Assembly (NCBI GenBank): GCA_025449475.1
Contig: JANWJM010000022.1
Span: forward strand, 1-7,788
Length of the DNA stretch: 7,788 nt
Direction: 5' to 3'
Source: Thermoactinomycetaceae bacterium
GTDB lineage: Bacteria > Bacillota > Bacilli > Thermoactinomycetales > Thermoactinomycetaceae
Below the pieces are notes generated by a model. That model saw only the letters and a list, made by a program, of their open reading frames with translations. It searched no databases and was not told where the DNA came from. Below, piece by piece: positions 1 to 5,880 of this stretch (within the stretch, counting starts at the first letter, position 1; each line of letters opens with the position of its first letter). Position numbers and translations under genes: made by a program.

Positions 1-513
1 GCTCATGTTTTTGCGAATCCATTTAGGAAATTCGCGAAAACTGTTCACATCTGGTCGGATTGCTCCTCGAAAGTGCCCGATATCATATTCATAGTTATTT
101 CTTCCATCTAACACGATGACATCATCTTGTTGCAGAAGTTCATAGAATTCCTTGGGTGATAAGTATTTTCCCGTTTTTTGAGTTGGATTCAGTGCTTTTT
201 CTACGCGAAAGGTGACTAATTCTTTTTTCGGACGAACATGCATTTTGTTAAACGCATGTTGATGATATGGATCGATTTTAAAGGTCATATCCCGAAATAA
301 GGGATGGGCATGCATAATATTCATGTATTCGGTTGTATTTTTAGTGAGTCCAGAGACCGTTCCATTGATGCCTTCAGGCGCAACAATAATACGACCCTTT
401 AACTGGAGCTGATTGCATAAGTCAAGGTGTTCTTTAGCAAATTGTTCTGGATTTTTGATTGGAACAAATTTATAGTATAAAAGGATTTGATAGGCGTTGT
501 TTTCTGCTGGCAT
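1..513 (-). CDS. trhO: tRNA uridine(34) hydroxylase TrhO (rhodanese family), N-terminal part
   Basis: This gene is partial: its 5' end is inside the window and its 3' end runs off the left edge, leaving 171 codons of a protein usually about 310-325 residues long. TrhO (YceA/YbfQ, formerly UPF0176) uses oxygen to hydroxylate uridine 34 of certain tRNAs to 5-hydroxyuridine, the precursor of wobble-base methoxyuridine in Gram-positives. Residues about 8-100 form the N-terminal alpha/beta domain with the family segment VAPEGINGTVSG (44-55). The rhodanese domain starts near residue 118 and shows DGRNNYEYDIGHFRGA (136-151) and FREFPKW (159-165), which are typical of the family. The catalytic cysteine loop lies beyond the window. 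The start ATG (511-513) is preceded by AGGAAG at a suitable distance; an out-of-frame ATG at 518-520 was not used. It appears to be a single transcription unit with its own promoter. Confidence 0.93.
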   Translation of the reverse strand, partial: MPAENNAYQILLYYKFVPIKNPEQFAKEHLDLCNQLQLKGRIIVAPEGINGTVSGLTKNTTEYMNIMHAHPLFRDMTFKIDPYHQHAFNKMHVRPKKELVTFRVEKALNPTQKTGKYLSPKEFYELLQQDDVIVLDGRNNYEYDIGHFRGAIRPDVNSFREFPKWIRKNMS

Positions 514-556
514 TGCTCATCACTTCCTATTTGATATGGAAATTGACATACCAAAT

Positions 557-585
557 ATTATATCATGGAATGGATGGGATGAAAA
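557..585 (-). promoter_or_regulatory. Candidate sigma-A promoter of trhO
   Basis: On the minus strand a perfect TATAAT (557-562) lies 17 bp downstream of TTTTCA (580-585), a 4/6 match to the -35 consensus. Transcription would start near 550, giving a leader of about 37 nt that contains the trhO ribosome binding site. The -10 box is convincing and the -35 box is weak. Confidence 0.5.
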
Positions 586-666
586 ATTTTCTAAGATTGA
601 ATGATGGAAGGAAGGTTTAGTAGAGATCGCACTGATGAAAGCATCTGATGACATATATAATCAACG

Positions 667-706
667 CAATGTAGCTCGCGGTGCGCCAGAACCGCGAGCT
701 ACATTG
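667..706. repeat. Perfect 16-bp inverted repeat, possible terminator of the 221-residue ORF
   Basis: Positions 667-682 (CAATGTAGCTCGCGGT) and 691-706 are exact reverse complements around an 8-base loop (683-690). This would be a very stable GC-rich hairpin starting 3 bp beyond the stop codon of the minus-strand ORF at 709-1374, so termination is its most likely job. However, neither side carries a run of Ts: the minus strand continues with GCGTTGATTATA. It may therefore be a U-tract-poor terminator, an mRNA-stabilising hairpin or a protein site. Confidence 0.6.
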
Positions 707-708
707 GT

Positions 709-1374
709 CTAGGAGATCTTGATCACGTAGAGACGTTCGTCATCTTCTGATGTGATCTCTTGCAGATTGAAAGGAACTCCAGCCTTCTCTAATTTTTGTT
801 GAAGAAGATCAACGATTTTTTTCGCGGTCTTCTTGACGTGCCATCGGTGGAGCAATCGCTCACTTTCTGGAAAACCTTCATTTGCCCATTCTTGCGCTGA
901 GGGAATGGTTTGAAAGAGACAGACCTCTGAATAGGAGCTAGAAAATTCGAGAAAGGGAACTTTCAATTTTTCAAGCTCACCGAAAAAGGTAAGCAAAAAG
1001 GCACTATAGAGGGCTTCTTCAAAGAAGAGCCGATCTTTCGGAACAATATTTAGTGCTTTGATAACTTCAGAAACGGTTTTGTAATTTTGACATTTCAGAA
1101 GGTCGACAATGCGATCTCTAAGTTCGACCCTTTTTGTCCAGAGAGTTTCCAACGTATTTTCTACGAGGGAATGAGGGTCAAACTTAAAAATTTGACATCG
1201 CACTGAGTCAAACAGCGCAAACTTCAATGTTTCGTGTTGCTCTGGCGGCAGTCTTTTCGCGCACTCCGAAAGGACATTGTCGATGTCTGCTTGCAAAGGG
1301 CGGTGACCCGTTACAAACAGCGACAAAATTGTCACTTTCCCAAGTATTACAACAAGGGCTGCACAGAGATACAT
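709..1374 (-). CDS. Hypothetical protein, 221 residues, family not recognised
   Basis: I do not recognise this protein. Residues 1-22 are largely hydrophobic (MYLCAALVVILGK, then VTILSLFVTG) and could be a membrane anchor if the ATG at 1372-1374 is the start. The rest looks soluble and mostly helical, with charged stretches (residues 183-200) and a C-terminal strand-like end (LYVIKIS). An in-frame TAA directly precedes the ATG (1375-1377), so the frame cannot be longer. The nearest ribosome-binding-like sequence, AGAGG, lies about 12 nt upstream, which is far. A GTG at 1333-1335 (residue 14) after GGGAAA is an alternative start that would shorten the hydrophobic segment. It lies 128 bp downstream of trpS on the same strand with no terminator seen between them, so read-through from trpS is possible. 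It could be a real lineage-specific gene or the remnant of a longer one. Confidence 0.6.
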   Translation of the reverse strand: MYLCAALVVILGKVTILSLFVTGHRPLQADIDNVLSECAKRLPPEQHETLKFALFDSVRCQIFKFDPHSLVENTLETLWTKRVELRDRIVDLLKCQNYKTVSEVIKALNIVPKDRLFFEEALYSAFLLTFFGELEKLKVPFLEFSSSYSEVCLFQTIPSAQEWANEGFPESERLLHRWHVKKTAKKIVDLLQQKLEKAGVPFNLQEITSEDDERLYVIKIS

Positions 1375-1502
1375 TTAGGAAGGGTTCCTCTTTAGGACTC
1401 CAGCCATTGGCTGGTGGCGAGGCCTACTCTTTTGCAGGTAGACATATCAATATGTGCTATATATAGCGAATCATATTTTTCTGCGTACGTCAACTTCTGG
1501 TG

Positions 1503-2489
1503 CTATTTACGGGAAAGTCCGATGGCGTGTTCGACTGCTGATAGTGTTTTGGTAGCCACTTGGTTTGCTTTTTCAGCTCCCCGATCAAGAATGTTATCAA
1601 GGGTTGAGCTTTCAATCAAGTGATAGTATTTTTCTTGTAACGGTGAGAGTGCTTGCACGATGATATCTGCTAGGTCCACTTTTAGATGCCCATAACCCTT
1701 CCCCTGATACTCTTTTTCAATCTCATCGATGGTTTTATGGGTAAGTGCCGAATAGATGGTTAGAAGATTTGAAATGCCTGGTTTGTTTACAGGGTCATAG
1801 TAGATCCGTGTATCGGAGTCCGTAGTGGCTCGTTTAATTTTTTTCTCAATTTCTTTTGGCGGATCCAAAAGGGAGATGGTGCCTAGACGATTAGGATCCG
1901 ATTTGCTCATTTTTTTACTGGGATCTTGCAAGGATAGGATTTTTGCTCCTACTTTTGGCAGTTGAATTTCTGGGATGGTAAAGACAGGCGCATATCGGTT
2001 ATTGAATCGTTCTGCTAAATCTCGTGTCAATTCGATATGTTGTTTTTGATCGATTCCGACTGGAACGATGTCAGTATGGTATAGTAAAATATCTGCTGCC
2101 ATCAATGGTGGATAGGTCAATAATCCAGCAGGAATGGAGCTGCCTTGGGAACGTGATTTGTCTTTGTATTGCGTCATTCGTTCAAGTTCCCCGACGTAGG
2201 AGAGAGTTTGCAAAATCCATCCCAATTGTACATGTGCTGGTACTTCCGATTGGATGAATAGGACGACTTTCTCCGGATCAAGACCTGCTGCAAGATAGAT
2301 GGCTGCAAGGCTTCGGCTATTTTTTCTTAGTTCTTCGCTGTTTTGCGGAACTGTAATGGCATGTTGATTCACAATACAAAAATAGCATTGATGTTTTTCT
2401 TGATAGGATACAAATTGCCGAATAGCGCCGACATAGTTTCCCAAGGTTAACATTCCGCTAGGTTGAATACCTGAAAAGACAATCGCCAT
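1503..2489 (-). CDS. trpS: Tryptophanyl-tRNA synthetase (TrpRS, class Ic)
   Basis: This enzyme charges tRNA-Trp with tryptophan using ATP, in the cytoplasm. Its 328 residues equal the length of the well-studied Geobacillus stearothermophilus enzyme, and long stretches match my memory of that protein. The HIGH-type ATP motif is TLGNYVG (15-21) after FSGIQPSG (5-12). The tryptophan-pocket region is LLTYPPLMAADILLY (123-137), with the substrate-binding aspartate at about 133. GIDQKQHIELTRDLAERFN (145-163) is a family signature, and the KMSKS loop is KKMSKSDPN (192-200). The C-terminal helical domain binds the anticodon. The start ATG at 2487-2489 follows an excellent ribosome binding site, AGGAAGGTGAT. 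The gene stands alone behind a Trp-specific T-box leader, so expression should rise when uncharged tRNA-Trp accumulates. No clear intrinsic terminator follows it. Confidence 0.98.
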   Translation of the reverse strand: MAIVFSGIQPSGMLTLGNYVGAIRQFVSYQEKHQCYFCIVNQHAITVPQNSEELRKNSRSLAAIYLAAGLDPEKVVLFIQSEVPAHVQLGWILQTLSYVGELERMTQYKDKSRSQGSSIPAGLLTYPPLMAADILLYHTDIVPVGIDQKQHIELTRDLAERFNNRYAPVFTIPEIQLPKVGAKILSLQDPSKKMSKSDPNRLGTISLLDPPKEIEKKIKRATTDSDTRIYYDPVNKPGISNLLTIYSALTHKTIDEIEKEYQGKGYGHLKVDLADIIVQALSPLQEKYYHLIESSTLDNILDRGAEKANQVATKTLSAVEHAIGLSRK

Positions 2490-2516
2490 GGTTTATCACC
2501 TTCCTCTTTTACATAG

Positions 2517-2552
2517 AAAAAGGTTCAGTCATCGTTTAGGGACGACTGAACC
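2517..2552 (-). terminator. T-box attenuator (Rho-independent terminator) in the trpS leader
   Basis: On the minus strand GGTTCAGTC (2544-2552) pairs with GACTGAACC (2522-2530), followed by five Us (2517-2521). The 5' arm overlaps the last two bases of the T-box motif (2551-2565), so terminator and antiterminator cannot form together, as expected of a T-box switch. Confidence 0.92.
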
Positions 2553-2797
2553 GTGGTACCACCCTAGTTATCTCAATGCTGAGATCACTCAATCCTTATC
2601 AAGGGGATAAGGGTTCCTAATAACGTAGGAATACGTCAAAGCCTACTGCGTCCGGTTCGGTTTGATGCTCGAAGGGCCATTCCATATTGCTTCTGCTGCT
2701 TGTTTCCACCATCCAAGCTCTCTGTGAGTTCCACAATATGTACTCTTCCTTCTCATCGCTTATCGATATGTAGATGTTGATCAATGTTTGTTTTTCA
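2517..2797 (-). promoter_or_regulatory. Trp-specific T-box riboswitch (trpS leader)
   Basis: This leader senses uncharged tRNA-Trp and prevents premature termination before trpS. Reading the minus strand 5' to 3', Stem I begins near AGCGATGAGAAGG (2748-2760) and is followed by the AGTA box (2741-2744). The distal loop motif AGAGAGC (2717-2723) and GGTGG (2706-2710) come next. The specifier is TGG (2677-2679) in the context GAATGGCCCTTC; UGG is the Trp codon, matching the downstream gene. A hairpin with arms ACGTA/TACGT (2623-2636) and one with arms CCTTATC/GATAAGG (about 2593-2611) lie in the Stem II/III region. The T-box sequence AGGGTGGTACCACGG (2551-2565) carries the bulge TGGT (2558-2561) that pairs with the tRNA 3' end. 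The 62-codon reading frame across this leader (2617-2805) is not a gene. The T-box assignment is secure; the minor helix boundaries are approximate. Confidence 0.96.
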
Positions 2798-2803
2798 TCA
2801 CAC

Positions 2804-2833
2804 ATTATACTGCCGTTTAGGGATGTTTTTCAA
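2804..2833 (-). promoter_or_regulatory. Sigma-A promoter of the T-box/trpS unit
   Basis: On the minus strand TTGAAA (2828-2833) and a perfect TATAAT (2804-2809) are separated by 18 bp. Transcription would begin near 2797, some 37 nt before Stem I of the T-box. It diverges from the csoR-type gene, whose start lies about 100 bp away on the other strand. Confidence 0.8.
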
Positions 2834-2932
2834 GTGATCCGATTCGGGAAAAATATAGATGGAGATTAAAAGGACGAATACGGGTTATGATGGCAGAATG
2901 ATCTTAATTTGGGAAAGGGGCTGCAATTCTGA

Positions 2933-3241
2933 ATGAAGTCAAAGGATGGATTGCGTACAAACGAGAAGAGAAGTCATCATTCTGAAAAAGTGAAGCGGAA
3001 TTTGATAACACGATTAAACCGGATCGAGGGGCAGATTCGAGGGATCAAAGGGTTGATTGAAAAAGATACCTATTGTGATGATGTGTTAAATCAGATTGCA
3101 GCAGTTCAATCAGCACTCAATAGTGTTGGAAGACTTCTATTAGAACATCACATGAGAAGCTGTGTGGTTGATCGAATTGAGCAGGGAGAACCTGAAGTGA
3201 TTGATGAATTATTGATTACCATGAAGAAGTTGATGAAATAA
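2933..3241 (+). CDS. csoR: CsoR-family copper-sensing transcriptional repressor
   Basis: This 102-residue all-helical DNA-binding protein belongs to the CsoR/RcnR (DUF156) family, whose members repress metal efflux or sulfur genes until they bind their ligand. The family helix shows RLNRIEGQIRGIKGLIE (27-43). The Cu(I) ligand pattern is intact: Cys48 in YCDD, then His73 and Cys77 in EHHMRSC, spaced 25 and 4 residues apart as in CsoR. This argues against RcnR (nickel/cobalt) and CstR (persulfide), which lack this Cys-His-Cys set. The annotated ATG has AAAGGGG about 12 nt upstream, a rather long spacing; a TTG at residue 7 is a possible alternative. No copper ATPase or chaperone gene lies beside it, and no G/C-rich CsoR operator is visible upstream, so its targets are elsewhere or unknown. 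The gene symbol is by family and ligand pattern, not by context. Confidence 0.88.
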   Translation: MKSKDGLRTNEKRSHHSEKVKRNLITRLNRIEGQIRGIKGLIEKDTYCDDVLNQIAAVQSALNSVGRLLLEHHMRSCVVDRIEQGEPEVIDELLITMKKLMK

Positions 3242-3261
3242 GCGCCAAGAATGCGGCGCTT
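3240..3261. terminator. Compact bidirectional terminator between csoR and the DUF4870 gene
   Basis: AAGCGCC (3240-3246) pairs with GGCGCTT (3255-3261) across an 8-base loop, followed on the plus strand by TTATTT. The stem overlaps both stop codons, that of csoR (3239-3241) and that of the opposing gene (3261-3263), so one hairpin appears to end both genes. The T-tract is short on both strands. Confidence 0.7.
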
Positions 3262-3581
3262 TATTTAATAAACGAACCAATAATCGGATATTCAAAATAA
3301 CGACCTTGAATAGCATTGATGATTCCCAAGATTGGGACGATAAATGCGATGAGGCCAAATCCGAGAAGTAAAGGAATCCCAACGATGGCTAAGATGATTG
3401 TGAGTGTCAAGAAGTAAGAGATACTAATCAATACACTAATAAGCAAATGAAAGATCAATGCTTGGAGGGATAATCGTTTAATTTCTTTTTCTTTTGATGC
3501 AAAGAAAACGATTAAGGGAATAAGGACTGGGGCAAACCAAGTACTCGCATGAATCACACCTGGCAGCTCACTATTGTGCAT
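3261..3581 (-). CDS. DUF4870 small integral membrane protein
   Basis: This 106-residue hydrophobic protein matches the DUF4870 (Tic20-like) pattern. A first membrane segment lies at about residues 12-28 (TWFAPVLIPLIVFFAS), then a short charged cytoplasmic turn (KEKEIKRLSLQA). Two further hydrophobic segments span about 43-62 and 63-92, and the end is GRYFEYPIIGSFIK, which resembles the family's usual G-x-Y-x-YP ending. The function of the family is unknown. The start ATG (3579-3581) has a strong GGAGG (3588-3592) six bases upstream. A possible promoter on the minus strand is TTTATT (3646-3651), a 17-bp gap and TATGAT (3623-3628), but its -35 is poor. It is convergent with the csoR-type gene and not in an operon. 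Confidence 0.85.
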   Translation of the reverse strand: MHNSELPGVIHASTWFAPVLIPLIVFFASKEKEIKRLSLQALIFHLLISVLISISYFLTLTIILAIVGIPLLLGFGLIAFIVPILGIINAIQGRYFEYPIIGSFIK

Positions 3582-3716
3582 GTTATTCCTCCAATGGGGC
3601 TGTTTTTATTTTCTTTATTCTTATCATATATCAATGAAAAAGGGAAATAAAATTTGAAGCAAAATTTCGGAATAGTAAAAATAATAGAAGCAATATTGAT
3701 GTAGTAAGGAGAGGTA

Positions 3717-3818
3717 ATGGTAGGGAGTCTTGTTCGGATTGTCCCTATTTATTTGGTTAGAAGGGACTTAAAGAGGTTTGCTCATGATGTTTGTTCATTT
3801 TACAATGGGATGAGGTGA
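3717..3818 (+). CDS. Possible 33-residue small protein or leader ORF upstream of pabBC
   Basis: A 33-codon frame (MVGSLVRIVPIYLVRRDL at its N-terminus, ending YNGMR) begins at an ATG preceded by AAGGAGAGG only three bases upstream, one of the better ribosome binding sites of the window although tightly spaced. The peptide has a short hydrophobic stretch and a basic centre. I recognise no family. It ends 37 bp before pabBC and on the same strand, so it could be a leader peptide or a small gene co-transcribed with it. Against this, a plausible promoter for pabBC (3778-3806) lies inside it. A weak promoter for it could be TTGAAG (3654-3659) and TAAAAA (3676-3681). Confidence 0.3.
   Translation: MVGSLVRIVPIYLVRRDLKRFAHDVCSFYNGMR
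3778..3806 (+). promoter_or_regulatory. Candidate sigma-A promoter of pabBC
   Basis: TACAAT (3801-3806) matches 5/6 of the -10 consensus and lies 17 bp after TTGCTC (3778-3783), which matches only 3/6 of the -35 consensus. Transcription would start near 3813, leaving a leader of about 43 nt that contains the AAAGGAAG ribosome binding site (3841-3848). Confidence 0.35.
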
Positions 3819-3855
3819 ATCGGACCAAAAATTATTCAATAAAGGAAGAGAACAG

Positions 3856-5613
3856 ATGAGTCCCTATTTGCAGTTTGATTTTGTGAATCCCAAGAATCGT
3901 GAATTCCACGATTTAACGATATGTTTGAGTGATCCGAAAAACGTGATCACAGCTTATAAGATGGAAGAAGTGATTCCAGCGATTCAAAAGATAGAAAAGG
4001 CGGTGGATGAGGGTTATTACGCGGCAGGTTATTTGACTTATGAGGCAGCAAGCGCATTTCATCCCCTTTTTACGGTTCATTGTTATGGTGACATGCCTTT
4101 ACTTTGGTTTGGGCTTTTTGATCAACCTAGTCAGAGAAGAAGGGGATCCAAGGAGTCATCTTTTAAGGTTTCCAAGTGGCGACCTCTAATCGATAAGTTG
4201 CGGTATGAAGAAAGTATTCATCGGATCAAAGAGGCGATTCACAATGGAGAGACGTATCAGGTCAATTATACGATGCCTCTCCAAGCGTCTTTTGATGGAG
4301 ATGGATATGCTTTTTATCAACAATTGAGGCAAGCACAAAACAAAGGGTATCATGCTTATCTTGACACAGGCAGGTTTGAGATCTTATCGATTTCGCCTGA
4401 AGTATTTTTTTATTGGGATGGAGAGGAAATATTAACGCGCCCCATGAAGGGAACGATGAAGAGAGGGAGGTCTTATACGGAGGATCGAAAAAATGAAAAG
4501 TGGCTCTATGATTCAGAAAAAAATCGTGCGGAAAATGCAATGATTGTTGATTTATTGCGAAATGATTTAGCTTCTATTGCTAAAGCGGGCAGTGTAAAGG
4601 TAGCTTCATTATTTGATATTGAAAGCTATGCAACTGTTTTCCAAATGACGTCAACCATTACGGCAATCACGAAACCCCAGACGACTCTTGAACAAGTTTT
4701 TCGTGCACTTTTTCCCAGCGGATCGATTACGGGTGCGCCGAAGATCAGTACGATGAAAAAGATTGCTGAATTAGAGGATGGTCCGCGAGAGGTATATTGT
4801 GGAGCGATTGGTTATATGACTCCGAAGAAAGAGGTGATTTTTAATGTGCCAATACGAACGGTTATCATTGACCGGAAGGCGAATATGGCGAACTACCGTG
4901 TTGGTGGTGGGATAACGTGGGATTCTTCTGTGGAAGGTGAGTATGAAGAGGCTTTACATAAGGCAATGATTTTAAATGATGTTTTTCCCTCGTCATTTGC
5001 GCTGCTTGAGAGCATGTTGTTAAAGGATGGTGAGTGGTTTTTATTAGAGCGTCATTTAAAGAGGTTGCAGCTTTCAGCAGCATATTTTGATTTTCGAATC
5101 TCGATTCGGGAGATCAAAAGGCGATTAAAGGATTGGGCGAAATGTTATTCCAAGGGAGCTTATAAGGTTCGATTGTTGGTACATCAAGATGGGAGCATTC
5201 AGATTGAGAAGGATGTATTATTGAACTTCAAGGAGAAGGTTTATCCTGTTCGCTTGGCGAGACGTCCCATCTCTAAAGAGAACCGCTTTTTGTATCATAA
5301 GACGACAAATCGGATGGAGATTGAGTCGATCCGCAATGAATATACCGATGTTTTTGATGTTCTGATGTGGAATGAAGAAGGGGAATTGACCGAGTTTTCG
5401 ATAGGAAATCTTGTTGTTGAATTAAATGGAGAAAAATGGACACCTCCTCTGTCAAGTGGATTACTTGCTGGAACATTTCGTGAAGAGCTCCTGGAAAAGG
5501 GGGAAGTTCGAGAAAGGGTGTTAACAAAGGACGATCTAAAAAGATGTACGCAGCTTTGGCTGATCAATAGTGTACGAGGATGGGTTTCTGTAAAACTCTT
5601 GAAGGATAGTTAG
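3856..5613 (+). CDS. pabBC: Bifunctional aminodeoxychorismate synthase component I / aminodeoxychorismate lyase (PabB-PabC fusion)
   Basis: The 585-residue protein joins two steps of p-aminobenzoate synthesis for folate. Residues 1 to about 375 are PabB, which aminates chorismate to 4-amino-4-deoxychorismate. Its chorismate-binding core shows RPMKGT (195-200), ENAMIVDLLRNDL (226-238), SGSITGAPK (288-296) and GGGITWDSSVEGEYEEAL (350-367). Lys198 in the PxKGT motif is the residue that distinguishes PabB from anthranilate synthase (PIAGT). Residues about 376-585 are PabC, a fold-type IV PLP lyase that releases pyruvate to give p-aminobenzoate. Its cofactor lysine is Lys482 in HKTTNR (481-486), followed by LTEFSIGNLVV (511-521), LLAGTFREELLEKG (536-549) and INSVRG (570-575). 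All key residues are present in both halves. The start ATG is seven bases after AAAGGAAG. The glutamine amidotransferase subunit PabA is not encoded nearby, and no other folate gene is visible, so ammonia must come from a PabA/TrpG encoded elsewhere. Confidence 0.95.
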   Translation: MSPYLQFDFVNPKNREFHDLTICLSDPKNVITAYKMEEVIPAIQKIEKAVDEGYYAAGYLTYEAASAFHPLFTVHCYGDMPLLWFGLFDQPSQRRRGSKESSFKVSKWRPLIDKLRYEESIHRIKEAIHNGETYQVNYTMPLQASFDGDGYAFYQQLRQAQNKGYHAYLDTGRFEILSISPEVFFYWDGEEILTRPMKGTMKRGRSYTEDRKNEKWLYDSEKNRAENAMIVDLLRNDLASIAKAGSVKVASLFDIESYATVFQMTSTITAITKPQTTLEQVFRALFPSGSITGAPKISTMKKIAELEDGPREVYCGAIGYMTPKKEVIFNVPIRTVIIDRKANMANYRVGGGITWDSSVEGEYEEALHKAMILNDVFPSSFALLESMLLKDGEWFLLERHLKRLQLSAAYFDFRISIREIKRRLKDWAKCYSKGAYKVRLLVHQDGSIQIEKDVLLNFKEKVYPVRLARRPISKENRFLYHKTTNRMEIESIRNEYTDVFDVLMWNEEGELTEFSIGNLVVELNGEKWTPPLSSGLLAGTFREELLEKGEVRERVLTKDDLKRCTQLWLINSVRGWVSVKLLKDS

Positions 5614-5616
5614 GGC

Positions 5617-5645
5617 AAAAGTCATGCTTTACAGCATGGCTTTTT
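5617..5645. terminator. Rho-independent terminator after pabBC, usable in both directions
   Basis: GTCATGCT (5621-5628) pairs with AGCATGGC (5633-5640) around a TTAC loop, with one G-T pair. It is flanked by AAAA (5617-5620) and TTTTT (5641-5645), so it has a T-tract on both strands. It begins four bases after the pabBC stop codon and touches the stop codon of the opposing DUF1657 gene (5644-5646). Confidence 0.9.
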
Positions 5646-5850
5646 AAAATCCTTTGTATTGTGGTTCTTCTTGTTCGAGTTGCTGTACCCGATTTTCAAC
5701 TTGTTGGATGACTTGTTCGGTGGTTTGTGCTGCTTGTGTAAAAGTTTGTTTGGCTTGTTGGTTTTGAGTGCTAAGAGCAAATTGTTCTAAACTCGCTTGT
5801 GCACTTTTGAGTTGAGCAAGACATGTTTTTACATCCGTTGCGACTGTCAT
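5644..5850 (-). CDS. Small DUF1657 protein (68 residues), probably spore-associated
   Basis: The protein is a single DUF1657 domain: MTVATDVKTCLAQLKSAQ at the start, the core LEQFALSTQNQQAKQTF (21-37), a glutamine-rich helix, and the family ending EEPQYKGF (61-68). It looks like a short helical hairpin or coiled coil, with no signal peptide or membrane segment. From family knowledge, DUF1657 proteins often lie with spoVA-type and DUF421 genes, including the spoVA2mob cluster linked to spore heat resistance; their biochemical role is unknown. The start is set at ATG 5848-5850, because AAAGGAAGAG lies seven bases upstream and the domain begins there. An in-frame ATG at 5907 has no ribosome binding site and would overlap the candidate promoter. 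It diverges from the gene at 5974, whose C-terminus carries the same domain with the identical FALSTQN core. Confidence 0.9.
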   Translation of the reverse strand: MTVATDVKTCLAQLKSAQASLEQFALSTQNQQAKQTFTQAAQTTEQVIQQVENRVQQLEQEEPQYKGF

Positions 5851-5855
5851 TGAGT

Positions 5856-5865
5856 CTCTTCCTTT
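5856..5865 (-). promoter_or_regulatory. Ribosome binding site that fixes the DUF1657 start
   Basis: AAAGGAAGAG on the minus strand lies just upstream of the ATG at 5848-5850, with its AAGGAAG core seven bases away. No such site precedes the longer in-frame start at 5905-5907. Confidence 0.8.
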
Positions 5866-5880
5866 CGTTCGGTTTTTAGG

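Noticed and set aside
543..566. Plus-strand TTGACA (543-548) followed by TATCAT (561-566) as a promoter
   Set aside because: The spacing is only 12 bp and no plus-strand gene follows; the minus-strand promoter of trhO explains the AT-rich block better.
709..1374. Resemblance of FVTGHRP near the N-terminus to the ITGxxP start of YpsA/SLOG-type proteins
   Set aside because: Only a few residues agree; the rest of the protein shows none of the later family motifs, so no family was assigned.
1227..1623. Plus-strand frames of 69-79 codons opposite trpS and the 221-residue ORF
   Set aside because: They overlap strongly supported or longer minus-strand frames and show no ribosome binding site or recognisable protein.
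2617..2805. 62-codon minus-strand frame upstream of trpS
   Set aside because: It lies entirely across the T-box leader; the conserved RNA motifs explain the sequence, and no ribosome binding site or protein family supports coding.
4262..5567. Several minus-strand frames of 72-92 codons inside pabBC
   Set aside because: They are antisense to a coding region with all catalytic motifs intact and have low-complexity His/Ser/Thr-rich composition.
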